Notes: generated by a model from the sequence alone, not told the origin. 64,000 nt of DNA from Tachypleus tridentatus (GCF_004210375.1 NC_134830.1:8742001-8806000); one strand, 5' to 3'. Counted from the first letter of the stretch, positions 10,462 through 23,165 are shown. Numbers and translations are program-made.

Positions 10462-11493
10462 ATACTCTTCAAAAAAAAAAGAAAGGGATATTTTTTTTAT
10501 TTTAAAGAGAAATATATGTAATAACGTTACAAGCTCAGAGTATGTGATGTTACACGTGTTAAGGCACTGATTGTCAGACCAAAATGACAATAAAAGTTGT
10601 GCACTTTGAAAACGGAGAGGAAAGCATCGGATTTTCGCCAAAATGCATTCGTGTCCAATAAATTTGTTTGAGAGATCTGCATGTTCTGCAAGTGCAACAT
10701 GTGCAAAATCCCTATAAAAGTGACGGGTTTTCGGTTTTCATAGCTCAGTGTTAAGCCACCGACACGCAATACAGTTACGCCAAGACTGACTGAAGCACAA
10801 CGCAACCACGCCATTGGTCGCTTGGAAGCAGGCGAATTTCGATTAGATGTTTCCAGAGCTGTGAATGACCACCCAAGCACCACAACAAGGCTATGGAATC
10901 GTCACCAACAACATGGATCAACTCGTGACCGTCCACGATCTGGCAGACCTCGTGTGACCACGCCCGCACAAGATCGTTACATCCGGTTACGTCACCTTCA
11001 GAATAGGACCACCACTGTGACGTCTACTGCCTCAACCATACCAGGGCTGCGTAGGATTTCCGATCAGACCGTACACAAACCGTCGACGAGATTCTTAGGC
11101 CCCATGTGCAACCCATCATGGTGAATGTCAACTACGTTTTTCAACATGACAACGCCCGTTCTCACACAGCCCGACTCACCACTGTCTTTTTGAGACACCA
11201 CAACATCAACGTTCTTCCCTGGCCCTCCAGATCACCAGATTTAAACCCCATCGAACATCTTTGGGACGAGTTGGACCGACGTCTGCAACGGCGACAACCT
11301 CAACCGCAGACTCTATCTCAGCCAGCAGCTTTGCAGGCTGAGTGGACAGCCATTCCACAGGATGTGATTCGTCATCTCATCGCTTTCATGGGCAGGAGAT
11401 GCCGCAGCAGTTATTGATGCTCACGGGGGCATACTCGCTATTGACGTTGAGAGTGACGTTAAACCTAACTAGTGAGCGTTGACTTCTGCCTTT
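10462..11493 (+). mobile_element. Tc1-like DNA transposon, internally deleted, 3' end in gap
   Basis: The left end lies near ACTCTTCAAAAAAAAAAG. The N-terminal paired-type HTH reads from about 10790: TEAQRNHAIGRLEAGEFR, then STTTRLWNRHQQHGSTRDRP and SGRPRVT (the GRPR motif) to RISDQTVHK. At about 11080 it jumps to DEILRPHVQPIM in another frame. From there the C-terminal half is intact: YVFQHDNARSHTA (second catalytic Asp), LPWPSRSPDLNPIEHLWDEL (catalytic Glu), ending at 11417. Roughly 110-130 codons with the first catalytic Asp are missing between the two halves, so no active transposase can be made. The right terminal repeat must lie in the N gap. Confidence 0.9.
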
Positions 11494-11993
11494 NNNNNNN
11501 NNNNNNNNNNNNNNNNNNNNNNNNNNNNNNNNNNNNNNNNNNNNNNNNNNNNNNNNNNNNNNNNNNNNNNNNNNNNNNNNNNNNNNNNNNNNNNNNNNNN
11601 NNNNNNNNNNNNNNNNNNNNNNNNNNNNNNNNNNNNNNNNNNNNNNNNNNNNNNNNNNNNNNNNNNNNNNNNNNNNNNNNNNNNNNNNNNNNNNNNNNNN
11701 NNNNNNNNNNNNNNNNNNNNNNNNNNNNNNNNNNNNNNNNNNNNNNNNNNNNNNNNNNNNNNNNNNNNNNNNNNNNNNNNNNNNNNNNNNNNNNNNNNNN
11801 NNNNNNNNNNNNNNNNNNNNNNNNNNNNNNNNNNNNNNNNNNNNNNNNNNNNNNNNNNNNNNNNNNNNNNNNNNNNNNNNNNNNNNNNNNNNNNNNNNNN
11901 NNNNNNNNNNNNNNNNNNNNNNNNNNNNNNNNNNNNNNNNNNNNNNNNNNNNNNNNNNNNNNNNNNNNNNNNNNNNNNNNNNNNNNNNNNNNN
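11494..11993. other. Assembly gap of exactly 500 N
   Basis: The round length indicates a placeholder rather than a measured gap. It interrupts the Tc1 element and lies upstream of the visible EXOSC10 exons. Confidence 0.99.
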
Positions 11994-12911
11994 GACCCTC
12001 CTTTTTCTCTAAACTTGTAGAACATTCTTGAGAGTAAAAATCAGCAATATGTGGTTTACATGTTTTGAATATTGTTGAACATTCAAGAATCTTGCGTGGT
12101 TGGTATATAAAACTAATGCAGTTATTAGTATTATTGGTCAGCTAATCTAGTATACTATAAGCCTCTGAAGCTGTCATTGTAATTAACACTTATTAATTGG
12201 AAAACTACAGAATTTGATCAGGAACGTTTGTAGATTTTGAATGTTACAAACCATTCAACTTCACGGGAAATTAACTTGTGGTATTAGTATTTCTACAAGA
12301 ACATTAAATATCTTCATGAGTAAAATGTTGGTAACATGGGGCCAACCAACCAACCTCGCTAGTTTAAGCTTAGAATTAATTTGTTAGTTATGGACCTGGA
12401 CTGTCAGTAAAATACTCAGTTCTAGACCAAATATAAGTCCTCAGTATTGTTTACAAGTTTGTAAAACTGTTGTGTAGAAATCATTATCTGTGATAACTGT
12501 TTTTTTAATAACTGTTATTATAATTTGTATTGTTTTTTGTACATGATAATATATATATATGTTAAGAAAGAAGATTAATCTGTATCAATCTTGTTGGTAA
12601 ATATCATAAATGTAATACATATCAATATTTAATTAACTTCTAAATTAACATTTGTGGCTGTTTGAGCTTGTGATACATAAGCGTCGTTTAACATAATAAA
12701 TGGAGACTTTTGCGAGATAAAAAGTGTAATATGAAACAAACCAAACTGTTTCATAAATATTCATATAAAATCATACCATCAGTTTCTAAGATGAGAGAAT
12801 TCGCTTGGTTGTACATGTTTTCAAATTGATTTTTTTTATGATATTATTAAAGAACAGATCACAGCTCTATGTTGTCACATCAAATTCTTAATTTTATTTT
12901 GGTGAAAAGAA
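11994..12911. other. AT-rich sequence, no recognisable exon
   Basis: Possibly intronic to the EXOSC10 gene if its missing exons lie in or before the gap. I found no convincing exon on either strand. Confidence 0.5.
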
Positions 12912-13852
12912 AACAAATCTGTAATATCATAATCTCTAAAGGACCACATTTACAAATCTGTAATATCATAATCTCTAAGGACCACATTTACAAATCTGTA
13001 ATATCATAATCTCTAAGGACACACATTTACAAATCTGTAATATCATAATCTCCAAGGGCCACATTTACAAATCTGTAATATCATAATCTCCAAGGGCCAC
13101 ATTTACAAATCTGTAATATCATAATCTCTAAGGACCACATTTACAAATCTGTAATATCATAATCTCCAAGGGCCACATTTACAAATCTGTAATATCATAA
13201 TCTCCAAGGGCCACATTTACAAATCTGTAATATCATAATCTCCAAGGACCACATTTACAAATTTGTAATATCATAATCTCCAAGGACCACATTTACAAAT
13301 TTGTAATATCATAATCTCCAAGAGCCACATTTACAAATCTGTAATATCATAATCTCTAAGGGCCACATTTACAAATCTGTAATATCATAATCTCTAAGGA
13401 CCACATTTACAAATCTGTAATATCATAATCTCTAAGGACCACATTTACAAATTTGTAATATCATAATCTCTAAGGGCCACATTTACAAATCTGTAATATC
13501 ATAATCTCTAAGGACCACATTTACAAATCTGTAATATCATAATCTCTAAGGACCACATTTACAAATCTGTAATATCATAATCTCTAAGGGCCACATTTAC
13601 AAATCTGTAATATCATAATCTCTAAGGACCACATTTACAAATCTGTAATATCATAATCTCTAAGGACCACATTTACAAATTTGTAATATCATAATCTCTA
13701 AGGCCACATTTACAAATCTGTAATATCATAATCTCTAAGGACCACATTTACAAATCTGTGATATCATAATCTCTAAGGACCACATTTACAAATCTGTAAT
13801 ATCATAATCTCTAAGGCCCACATTTACAAATCTGTAATATCATAATCTCTAA
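12912..13852. repeat. 38-bp minisatellite, about 25 copies
   Basis: Tandem copies of ACAAATCTGTAATATCATAA followed by TCTCTAAGGACCACATTT. Units vary mainly at GGACC/GGGCC, TCTCTAA/TCTCCAA and ATCTG/ATTTG, and are otherwise nearly identical, so the array was homogenised recently. Confidence 0.97.
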
Positions 13853-16088
13853 TACACATTTACCATTACCATGAATTTTAATTCAGTTGTGCAGAATGAG
13901 TAAAATGAAGAAGATATTAAAGGTTTTAGCCTAGTAAGTCTATGTGACTGAAACTTGGAAAAGTCTAATTAGCATCAATTTATAACTTTAACTACCTGAA
14001 TTTTTTTTTATTTTTACTAAGAAAGAGTAAAATGTCACAATTAGAAAGACTTTTATTGGTTACTGGGTTGTTAAAGAAACATCATACCAAAATTACTCAA
14101 CCATGATTTTATATTATGATACAGTCCATCTTTACCTGCCCACTAGAAAGATAATACAAGTTCTCTTACACTGTTGTTGATTTATTGGATTCTTTCAGTA
14201 TCACATCCTAGTATTTTTCCAAGAGCATCATTTTATATATTTATTTGTCATCATCTGCTATTGGTCCTTTATTAAAATTTATACTTTTATATGTTTTGAC
14301 ATTATGTTCAAATTTACTCTCAGTAAAGTTGTGTAGAGTTGACCATATTGGGAAAAAAATCTTTGGAAGAAATATTCTTACATGGCAAAGTACCTGAACC
14401 TGCAATTTATTAATTATAATGGCAAAGGCAAAAAAGTAGAGGATTGAAAGCAGACCCATAAAGGTATAACTTGTATTGAAAAAAAATGTATATGAACATT
14501 TTAGGAACTTGGACAGGGTAAAAATACCAATATAACACTGGCACTATCTATTGTTTAATATATATATATATATTTTCAAGTTTTATTTCACACAGAAAAA
14601 ATTACTGTTGTTTATATATTATAATGTTTATTGGTTGATAAAACTTTAAAAGTTTAGAAATTATTCGAAAGAGGTTGTGTCAGTTGTTAGTTATTGTTTG
14701 GAAAACTTCATGGTCATGACCAGTTACTTGCATCTGTTATGAACAGTAAGTTTCTTTCTAATTCTCATTTAGATATATTGACAATATTAAAGATATTTAT
14801 TTGTGTTTATTCTTAGACTAAACTTTATAATGATCATGTAATAGACCCTGAATTGGGCTGGATGATGATAGATAAAAGATATCCAAAAATGCTATTTATA
14901 TATGCAGTATAACATTGGTTTTACAGCAATTCATTTAACAGTATGGTCAACTCAATTAATCCAGCTTCTAATATGTCATTACAAAGTTTAAATAACATTA
15001 CATAACACTTATAGGAGTCTACTTTCATTTTCAATCTCATCTTCCCGTGTTGCAAGCTTCAAGATTTCATGGATGAAAACAGCCTTCCAAATTATTCAAA
15101 CATTTATCTCTATGAATATGTGGAAATGAGTCAATGGACAAGACTGTCCATTCATTGTCCACAGTCCACCAGACCTTAATATTCTTTCTGTAATACTGCA
15201 TTATTATTGTTGTGTGGTAGAAGTTGTATATAGTATTAATTTATAGTATCAGAAATGTGCTGAAATGCAGCATATCCAAGTTACTGATGACTTAACTATG
15301 TAAGATTTAGTTATTAATTAATCTTTGATGTGTGGGATTGTTAGGATATTTAGTGTGCTGAATACAGAGTTACAGTTGTTGTTGCCACTTGATTTTTTTT
15401 TCTGTTCTGGAATTTTATTTAAAGTTATCACTTTCAAAGCTCAGTGCTATAAACAGTCTCTGTTAGATAAAGATGTTTCTCACTTCTAAATGGGGCTGAT
15501 TTAGCAGATTTTCTTTCAGATTTATTCATCAAGATATCTCACTAGCCTGACTCATTCATACCTGAGCAGACTGATGTGTAAATGGCATAGCTTCTCTGTA
15601 TAAGTCATTAAGAGAACTGCAGTAGGCTGGAACTTGCAGTTGAGACAGTTGGTAATTTAATTGTCTCAACTCTCCACCTTGTATGCTTCAAGATACTCTA
15701 ATCTGTAATAATTCATACACCCTAGAGAATGATATAAGCAGGTAGTTTAATGGTACTAGGAACCAAAATACTCACTGTAAGCAGCATTTGTTAATTGATT
15801 TGTGGGGATAATAATATTTACTTTTTTATGGTAGTCACTGTCATTAAATCATAACTTATAGCTCTGTTGCTGTGAGTGTATCTCTTCAGCCACTGAATGG
15901 AAAGTGCAAAAGTTTTATTTCTCCTCATCTTTATATGCTGGCATATATGCTGCAGAATACGCATATTGATATCCTGTTTGAGGTGGAAAATGTTCTTGTG
16001 ATGTGATTTTGTCTGATTAGTGAGTTGATGTTTGAACTGAATTACTTTGCATTATTTGTATACAATACATATGTCTGTTTTTTCTCAG
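13853..16088. other. AT-rich DNA, probably intron
   Basis: No supported coding exon. The few open frames (for example 14241-14459 on the - strand) show no known domain. It ends at a strong acceptor (TTTTTTCTCAG) before the candidate exon at 16089. Confidence 0.5.
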
Positions 16089-16166
16089 TACTTGATGGTC
16101 AAGAACAGTTCTTCAACCAAAGAAACTTCATCAACAGAAATAAAGAATGAGGAACGAGTTCAAAGG
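16089..16166 (+). CDS. Candidate internal exon, perhaps EXOSC10
   Basis: A 26-codon segment (YLMVKNSSSTKETSSTEIKN then EERVQR) follows a strong polypyrimidine tract and TCAG acceptor. It ends at AGG|GTTGGT, a weak donor. It is phase 0 at both ends. Its charged, Ser/Thr/Glu-rich sequence would fit the poorly conserved linker between the HRDC domain and C-terminal tail of EXOSC10, but I cannot align it. The link rests on strand and on position upstream of the firm exons. Confidence 0.35.
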
Positions 16167-18216
16167 GTTGGTTTCTTTATTTATAACATCTTAAGGATAG
16201 AAGTTACGTAGAATTAACGTAGTTTGTTTTCTTTATTTTAGAGGAAGTTTGAACAACTTTGAAATGTATTTTCATGAAAGTGAAGTGTTAACTGTCCTTC
16301 CTCACTTAATCTAAAAATTAATGAAGTTTTAATATGCTGTACAAATGCCCACCACTAAATTTTGTCACTGTGGAAGCAAAACTTGTTTGTACCTCATATT
16401 TCATTACTGAATTTATGTCTACATAAAGTACTCTTTATGTTTCCATCAACTTCATATTCAGTATTTATATCACTTATTATTATTATTACATGTCTTTTTT
16501 TTGTTGTTGACTTTCTCAAAATATTTGTAAAACTGTCTCCTTTTCTGTGGACATTTTAATTAGTTATTTTGACTCCTTATATGTGCTTTACATTCACTAG
16601 TTGTATCTAAAGTTTTGTTTTAATGTCAACCTAATATCTTCTATTTTGTCCTACAAAGTTATACATTCTTTGTGATTGTAGATGTGCAACTATTCTTCTT
16701 TACTGAAGTACTGCTACTTCATTTTACATATTTCTAGTTAATTTACATACTACAAGTGTGTTGCATTTCTTTTTACTTCCATGAGAGAGTTTATAAGAAT
16801 TTGTCAATGTTTGCACTGTTGTTTTGTATTCTGTAAACCAATGTCACTAATTTCTCACTAGAACACTTTATAATTTATTTCAAACAGTCCTTCACTGTTG
16901 CCATTCAATCCAACTTGTGTATAAATTCATGTTTGAAAATTCCTATAACTATACATATTTTCCATTTTTATGTAGAATTTTTCTTGAAAATACATGTCAG
17001 CACATATATATGTGCTTATTTTTAGTATTTGTACCAGTAATAAGTCCTTCAAATATTTAAATTGCTAATTACCAGAAGACTGTCTTTGTTTAACGGTAAT
17101 CACTGTTTATGAAAGGATTGAACAAACGTACACTGAAATGTGTAGCTGAACTTTTAATTCAAACTATAATTCATGTGTGATCTTACATTTTAGAAGTTTT
17201 ATTTAAAATGCAACTTGTAAGTTTTGAAAATGATAACTGTTTCAAGTTAGTTCTTTCAGAAAAGCCATGTTGAAACAGAAAATAAGATTTGTTAGTACAT
17301 GTTTCAAACAATTTATACTACATTTCATTAACCCTCTTACCATGGGCATTCTTTACTGCACTTGTCCTGAGGATTTTGAAGTGTTATACTAATTAGTATA
17401 ATAAAAATCATTATCTACTAATACATATTTTAATGGTATACCAGTTTTATGTTCTTAATTTTATAAGGTAGTGTTTATAAAACTGAATTTTACCCTAGTC
17501 TGAGAAATGTAACATTTTCTCTAGACATCCTCTCTCTCTCTGCTTTATTCACCGTCTCCAATACGTACAAAATTCAATGTAACAAAAAATCAGACAAACC
17601 ATAATTTTATTGCCTTCAACTGTGGTTACAGAGCTATCAAACAAAATCAGACCTCTCTTGCCACACCCACCTGTCAAATCACTTTCTGGGGTTGTTAACA
17701 GTTATTTTTTATGTTTAATTCTGTATTATCTATAATCAATAGAAAGCCAAAATTTTCATCTTTATTTATTATACTTTTGTTCTATATACACAGAGTTATT
17801 AATTTCACTGCAAGTACAAGCAGTGTTTCTACAGGAAAAATAATGACCAGTTTGAGTAAATTTGTAATGGCTTTTGTCTCATAATTAGAAAGTTAGAAAA
17901 ACTGTGATAGTTGTGGGATATTATCTGCTTTTTGCGTGTTATAAAGTTGTGTTCTTTGATGTATTATTTAATTAAATAAAAATAATTTAGGGTAATACTA
18001 TTCTTAGTATAATAAAAGACACAGTTAAGTGTCATTGACAGTCAATAGAAAGAAAATATATTTGGGTGAGAACTTTATTTTTCATGTTTATTCTTTCTTT
18101 ATTTAATGTATTTAAGAGATTTCTAAAATCGTGCAAATGAAATTTGAGATTTTTAAGATGAAGAAAAGTTTTTAATTTTAACATGAAAATCACTTTACAC
18201 TGGGACTACTTAAAAT

Positions 18217-18290
18217 ATACTAGGTATACCCATGATACTAGGTATACCCGTGATACTAGGTATACCCATGATACTAGGTATATTCATGGA
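18217..18290. repeat. 18-bp tandem repeat, 4 copies
   Basis: ATACTAGGTATACCCATG repeats four times with single-base changes. The unit contains the palindrome GTATAC. Confidence 0.92.
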
Positions 18291-19324
18291 TATATATTTT
18301 TTAGGGTATCAAAAAATATTTTGGTAAAATTGGGATATTTTGTATATAAAAACTTGCAATCTGTAGAGAGAGTTAAAGAGCTTTAAAAATTAATCATAGT
18401 CAGAGTAGCTTGACTTTTATTTTTTTGGAGTAATTAAAAGCTGGAAGACAAAATCACCTTTCTTATCTTACTTTTATCCTTTCTATTCAGAGAACAGATT
18501 GACAATCACTATTGTTCAGAAGTTTTTTATTTTTCTTATGTGGGTATCTGATGTAAAAACAGAAAACTTAAATATATGAAATTACTGTAAATCATCCATC
18601 TTGTACAGTTAAACCCAGTTGATTAATTATTCTGATAATGGTTAAGTGAGCAACATCTTGTTTTTATATTTGTCTTGAGAGTAAGTTGTTTTAGGGATAA
18701 AGCTAATTGTTTTGAAAGCAGTTACTCATTATTAATATATTTTTGAATTTTTGTGGTATAAACTAGTCAGTTAATTAACTCTCAACACAGGCTTAGTCAG
18801 TTTGACCAACCCCATGACTTCTTTGTATTTGTTTAAAATTGTGATAGATTGAATACTTCCAATGTTCAAAATAGTGTGTATATCTTCACAAATGTGGCAG
18901 TTTTTCAGTTAACATTATCTTTCACATACAAAAAAATCATTTAAAATATAATATTTTTAATAAACTGAAACATTGAGTATTTGTTTTTAGTAATTGATCT
19001 GTAAAATGATTTTCATGTTAAGGTTAAAAATACTTTTTCATGTGTCAAAAATATCAGATCTACTCTCTCTAGTTTCTGAAGCCTCCCAAATACATTTCAA
19101 ATGTTTTTTTTCAGTAAAACTTCATGTTTTATCTATAATTATGTCTACCCTGTTCAGAATCAGGATCAGTTAATCTGACTGACCTTGTAACCAACAAAAT
19201 AAAATATAAGTTATCTTTTCTTTCTTTACTGAGTTACTTCAGAGTGTAACGTGAAGCCACCTTCACTTATACTAAATAGCTTTAAGTTTGTAACAGTATT
19301 CATCTGTTTGTTGTTTTGTTACCC

Positions 19325-19450
19325 CCTTTGATTGCTATAACTACTGTTTGTGCCAATTTAAATTGTACATCACTTGGGGAACATGCAGCTTAGCTCTAAC
19401 TACTGTCTGTGTCATTTTAAATTGTACATGCGGAGAACATGCAGCTTATG
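19325..19450. repeat. Two-copy tandem duplication, about 60 bp
   Basis: Both copies carry TAACTACTGT, TTTAAATTGTACAT and GAACATGCAGCTTA in the same order, with small indels between them. Confidence 0.75.
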
Positions 19451-20408
19451 TTATGCTATCGACGTACATTACCCACAAGCTACTACAAATTGATTGTGTA
19501 CATGTTTTGTGAAACATGTTTACTATGTTATTATTTATTTTACCTAATCTTAACCAACCTAAAAATGTCTCTATTTCTTCATTTTAGCTATTCTTTTAAT
19601 TACAAATAAACTTGCAATAAAGAACTTTCCAAATCTTTTTTTTTTATCTTGCTGTTGATTGTCAGAGACACTCAATTCTACTTTTCTTTTATACTAATAG
19701 TCATAATGCACTAAATAATTTTTACTAAATTAAATAATGCACCTACTAGCATAGACTAATAGCACACAGAATAGGCAATTTCCCCTAACGCTCTCAATTT
19801 TGTTTGGTTTTCTAGCTGTGCAACAAGTTGTGATAAATTCATCCAAGCTAATCATTAATTTTGTCAAAGAAATGATGTCTATACTCTGAGTAAAACTGAC
19901 AATTTTCTGTCCAGAACACAAGTTATACAGTATGTCATTTAATATATGAAAACTTCAGCTTTCTATTGGTAATACGTAATTAGATATGAGAAAGAATCAA
20001 TAACAAATTCTAAAAGGGAGGATGTGGTAGGGGTTTTTGATTTTATTTTTGATAGTTCTGTTGCCAAACAAAATTTTGAAGGTCACAGAAATTATGGTTT
20101 GTCTGAAGAACAATGGTTTTATAGTGGGTATTCACATTTACTTATATTTTATGGATGGGCTGTGGATAAAACATATATACTATTAAAATATGTATTATTA
20201 ACTAATATTTTATGTGACACCAATTGGTATAATGTGAACAAAAAATAGTTTGATAAAATTCTGAATATCAGACACTAAAACTTTATGTTGTGAGGTAAAT
20301 AGTAGCTAGGGTGAGAGGGTTAAAAGTATAACATGTTAAAGAGTAGTAAATATAATTTATAGAAACTGTTCCTTGTGTTTAAGCTGTGACACTTTTGTAT
20401 TCTTTCAG

Positions 20409-20583
20409 TTACAAGCATATTTCAGGGATATTGTTCTGGGGGAAAACCAGACTGCTGTAGAAACTACCAAAGACTCGGTCAAAGACCCAGATATTCAAGT
20501 TGACAACCAAACAATCAAAGTTGGCATTAACAATAATGCCTCTGAGGCACCAGGTGTGGTCAGAGATGGTGATTTAATTTCTT
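20409..20583 (+). CDS. Candidate exon, perhaps EXOSC10 or an alternative 3' exon
   Basis: After a good acceptor (TATTCTTTCAG) the frame stays open for 58 codons (LQAYFRDIVLGENQTAVETT, then KDSVKDPDIQVDNQTIK) to a stop ending at 20585. The protein-like composition and phase 0 start would join it to the exon at 16089. Possible donors inside (GATG|GTGATT near 20569, CCAG|GTGTGG near 20551) give phases 0 or 1, whereas the next firm exon at 22003 needs phase 2. It is therefore either an alternative terminal exon, or an unseen small exon follows, or it is not coding. I cannot align it with known EXOSC10 proteins. Confidence 0.35.
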
Positions 20584-21220
20584 AAATGTAAAAATGTTTT
20601 TATGATGCATTCTGTATTTTAAACATTTCACATTTTTTGCTTAGGTACAATATTTTTTTACATATTATAAAGCTAAGGTTTAGGCTTTATAATATGTAAT
20701 TATATCTTAAAGGGGGGGGGAGTGCACATGTACAAATAATTACTTTGACATTGCTTTATAACATAGAGGTCATCTTGAAGTATTCTCCCACTGCAGTCCT
20801 ATATCACAAAATTGGTCTGTGTAGTTGGACTACCTCAGTCAGAATCTGATGTGACAAGCTTAAATCTTTCCATCAAAGTTGGTTGAATTTGAATAACTGA
20901 ATTTATAACTGATCAGTGTATTTGCATTTCTTGTATCTAAATATTTTATGGCTCTGTCTGTGCTAAATAGTATCCTGAACTGTGACTATATTTAAAAGAT
21001 TTCAACACTTCCTATGCATGACTACCAAGAAGAGTTAACTGTTTAACTTTCAAAGATTTTGTGTTAAACTGCATAACAAATTTACATGTTACACTAATAT
21101 ATTGTATTTGTTCAACAACTCCTGTAGGACCTAAAGTATTCTTTTGGCTTCTAATCCCTAGACGTGTTTAGTTGACAAAGCTGCCACTTTCTTCTTTTCT
21201 TTTCTTTACCCATACACTTT

Positions 21221-21700
21221 TTAAATACTATTGAGTTTTGAAGTACAGTTATGTGACCCTGTCATGAAACAATACAAAGCTAAAATTATATCTAAATGTC
21301 TTGAAAGTGCCCACTTTTTAATTGGATGTGTCACAGCTAACTTTAGATAATGGGTAACATCATCAGTTTGTACTTCAAAGGAGAAGTACTTTAATTTCAC
21401 CTGCACACCAACACCTGTCTTTTACCTGTTATTGTTGGTGCACTATCTTCGCTAAAGAAACAATTGTAGCCAAGTGATGCCCAAGGTTAGTGTGGCACTT
21501 CATTAGATGACCAACAGTGGTCTTAACTTTTCCATCCTCAGTGGCTACATTTGTTAAGAACTTTGTAACAGCTGCACCATACTTCACATACCTTATACAT
21601 TCTGATAAATGTTTGTTTATTGAAGAAACTGTGGTCTCATCTATCATTATTGCATGTTCCTTGGACTGAAGGATTTCTGTAAGTGACACGTGAATAACTC
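21221..21700 (-). pseudogene. hAT transposase fragment, decayed
   Basis: The - strand frame 21689-21429 reads SKEHAIMIDETTVSSINKHL, then ECIRYVKYGAAVTKFL. This matches the hAT catalytic region pattern (FxxMIDESTDxSxxKxLxIYxRYV...FL), including the first acidic residue. The next - strand frame (21406-21221) may be a continuation but has no motif I recognise. It lies in an intron of the EXOSC10 gene in the opposite orientation and lacks both ends of the family's 600-residue transposase. Confidence 0.7.
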
Positions 21701-22002
21701 TACTTATACATGCCTATATATCATTTATTGTTGTGTATTTTAAAATCTTATATGTGCATACTAAAGTTTTCTTCATTGCCCAGTTAAGCTATCTCTAAAT
21801 TTTTAAAGCAATCATTAATTCTTTAGTAAATTTAAATTATTTGCTTCTATAATGTAGTTTTGTAGTTCGTTGGCAATTAATATTTTTCTACTAAGTCTTT
21901 TTTATTTGATAATATGGCATTAAGAATATGGGTTACTAAAAGTTTGGAATATTTAGTTTACATAAGGAAAAAAATATATTTGTTAAATCTCATTGAATAC
22001 AG

Positions 22003-22157
22003 CTGTCAAAAAACAAGAAAGAAAAAAAAGATAGAAGCCATTTCAGACATTAGAACTACAAAACCTTCCTTTATTACGTCCACAAAAGGAGGAAAGCCCT
22101 CACAATCAACGTTCCAAGCATTTGATTATAGTGAAACTGACATGGTTGTTTTTAAAG
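22003..22157 (+). CDS. EXOSC10: EXOSC10 exon, C-terminal region
   Basis: This exon encodes part of the C-terminal tail of the nuclear exosome 3'-5' exoribonuclease EXOSC10 (yeast Rrp6, PM-Scl-100), which trims and degrades nuclear and nucleolar RNA with the exosome core. The peptide has KKKKIEAISDIRTTK and, later, FQAFDYSETDMVVFKG. These align with KRERATSDPRTTE and FTPYDYSQSDFKAFAG as I remember the human protein, in the same order. It is preceded by a TACAG acceptor at 22002 and ends in phase 1 at AAAG|GTTAGT. The lysine run may serve in nuclear localisation. The catalytic DEDDY and HRDC domains are not in this part. Confidence 0.88.
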
Positions 22158-22393
22158 GTTAGTGGCTGATACTTTGGCATTCTTTTAAAAATGTCAAGTG
22201 GACAAAACAAGTAGACAGAAAGAAAACCTATAAGTTGTTCAAATTAAAATAAATACAACTTCAAATTTACTTTTAATATTATCTAAATCATTAAAACTTT
22301 ATATTATTGCAATTTTAAACATAAGAAAACTTACATATGAAACATTAATATGATAAAAGGAATATAAAACTTTTTTTTTTTATTATTATGTAG

Positions 22394-22458
22394 GTCAGAG
22401 CATTTCTAAGAGAAACAGGAAAGAGTTTAACCCCGATGATAAAAACTTTGATCCCAAG
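22394..22458 (+). CDS. EXOSC10: EXOSC10 exon, FDP motif
   Basis: This 65-bp exon continues the frame in phase 1 and encodes GQSISKRNRKEFNPDDKNFD then PK. It corresponds to the human segment ending SSQFDPNK. The acceptor is TTATGTAG and the donor AAG|GTAAAC, leaving phase 0. In Rrp6 proteins this tail contacts the exosome core and RNA; that role is family knowledge, not visible here. Confidence 0.85.
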
Positions 22459-23039
22459 GTAAACTTTATAATACACAACTTTACATTAATGATTATTTTT
22501 GATAGTTTTAATGGTTGCATACTATTTTAGCAGATGAGTGATTTTTGGTATAGATTTGTAAGACTTAGTTTTCATTGTTAAGTCTGGTGAAGTACAATTA
22601 TATTGCACTGATGCTGAAAATTTTGTGATAAAGTACTTTGACACTGAAATGAATGTTTCTACATACATGTTAGAAATAATGCGTTTAACCCTATCTCGAC
22701 AGGTCAAAGATCAAAGGCCGTGTCATCTCATCTGTTGACTTGCTTTCAAAACTTTATTGAACTGTTATTTTTTGAATTTATGTCAGTAAGTTTGGTATCA
22801 AATTGTAGATTATATTTCATGTTTTAGTATTACATGTTAATTATAGTTTCTTAATTTAAAAGTAAATATTGAAATAACACATCTATATATAAATATTTGT
22901 GTGTCACATGGTATGTTGAATGGAATGTGGGTTCAAATTATGTTTGCTATGTCCAAATACAAAGTTTTTAATTTAGTGTAACTTAGGAACTCAAATTAAC
23001 AATGCTTACAAGATAGAATAAAATACAAGAACCCCCTGT

Positions 23040-23165
23040 CTTTTGTATAAGTGAGATATTGTTCATCTTCTAAAACACATACAGTGGCCCCACCCATCCC
23101 TTTTCATTATAAGTGAGATATTGTTCATCTTCTAAAACACATACAGTGGCTCCACCTATCCCTTT
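23040..23165. repeat. Two-copy tandem duplication, about 60 bp
   Basis: The phrase TAAGTGAGATATTGTTCATC followed by TTCTAAAACACATACAGTGG occurs at about 23048 and 23110 with only three differences over the unit, which also carries CCCTTTTCATT. This is a recent duplication inside the last EXOSC10 intron. Confidence 0.9.

Larger units (their letters stand above)
17332..20319. mobile_element. Possible 3-kb piggyBac-like element flanked by TTAA
   Basis: The block starts CCCTCTTACCATGGGCA and its other end, read inverted, starts CCCTCTCACCCTAGCTA. Nine of the first ten bases match, and 19 of 28 overall. TTAA stands directly outside both ends (17328-17331 and 20320-20323). The 2988-bp length suits a full piggyBac element. 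I could not recognise a transposase inside, where AT-rich decayed sequence and one degenerate 18-bp array lie. It would sit within an EXOSC10 intron. Confidence 0.4.

Noticed and set aside
10168-10641. 157-codon - strand open frame
   Set aside because: It overlaps a SINE end, a CA microsatellite and Tc1 terminal sequence and shows no domain.
11465-12025. Open frames across 11465-12025
   Set aside because: They consist of the 500-N gap and have no coding information.
12912-13852. CRISPR-like array
   Set aside because: Units are contiguous tandem copies without unique spacers, and the genome is eukaryotic.
22703-22738. Final EXOSC10 exon starting at 22704
   Set aside because: The acceptor is plausible (CTATCTCGACAG), but the phase 0 peptide VKDQRPCHLIC is unlike known EXOSC10 ends. 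The 24094 exon fits better.
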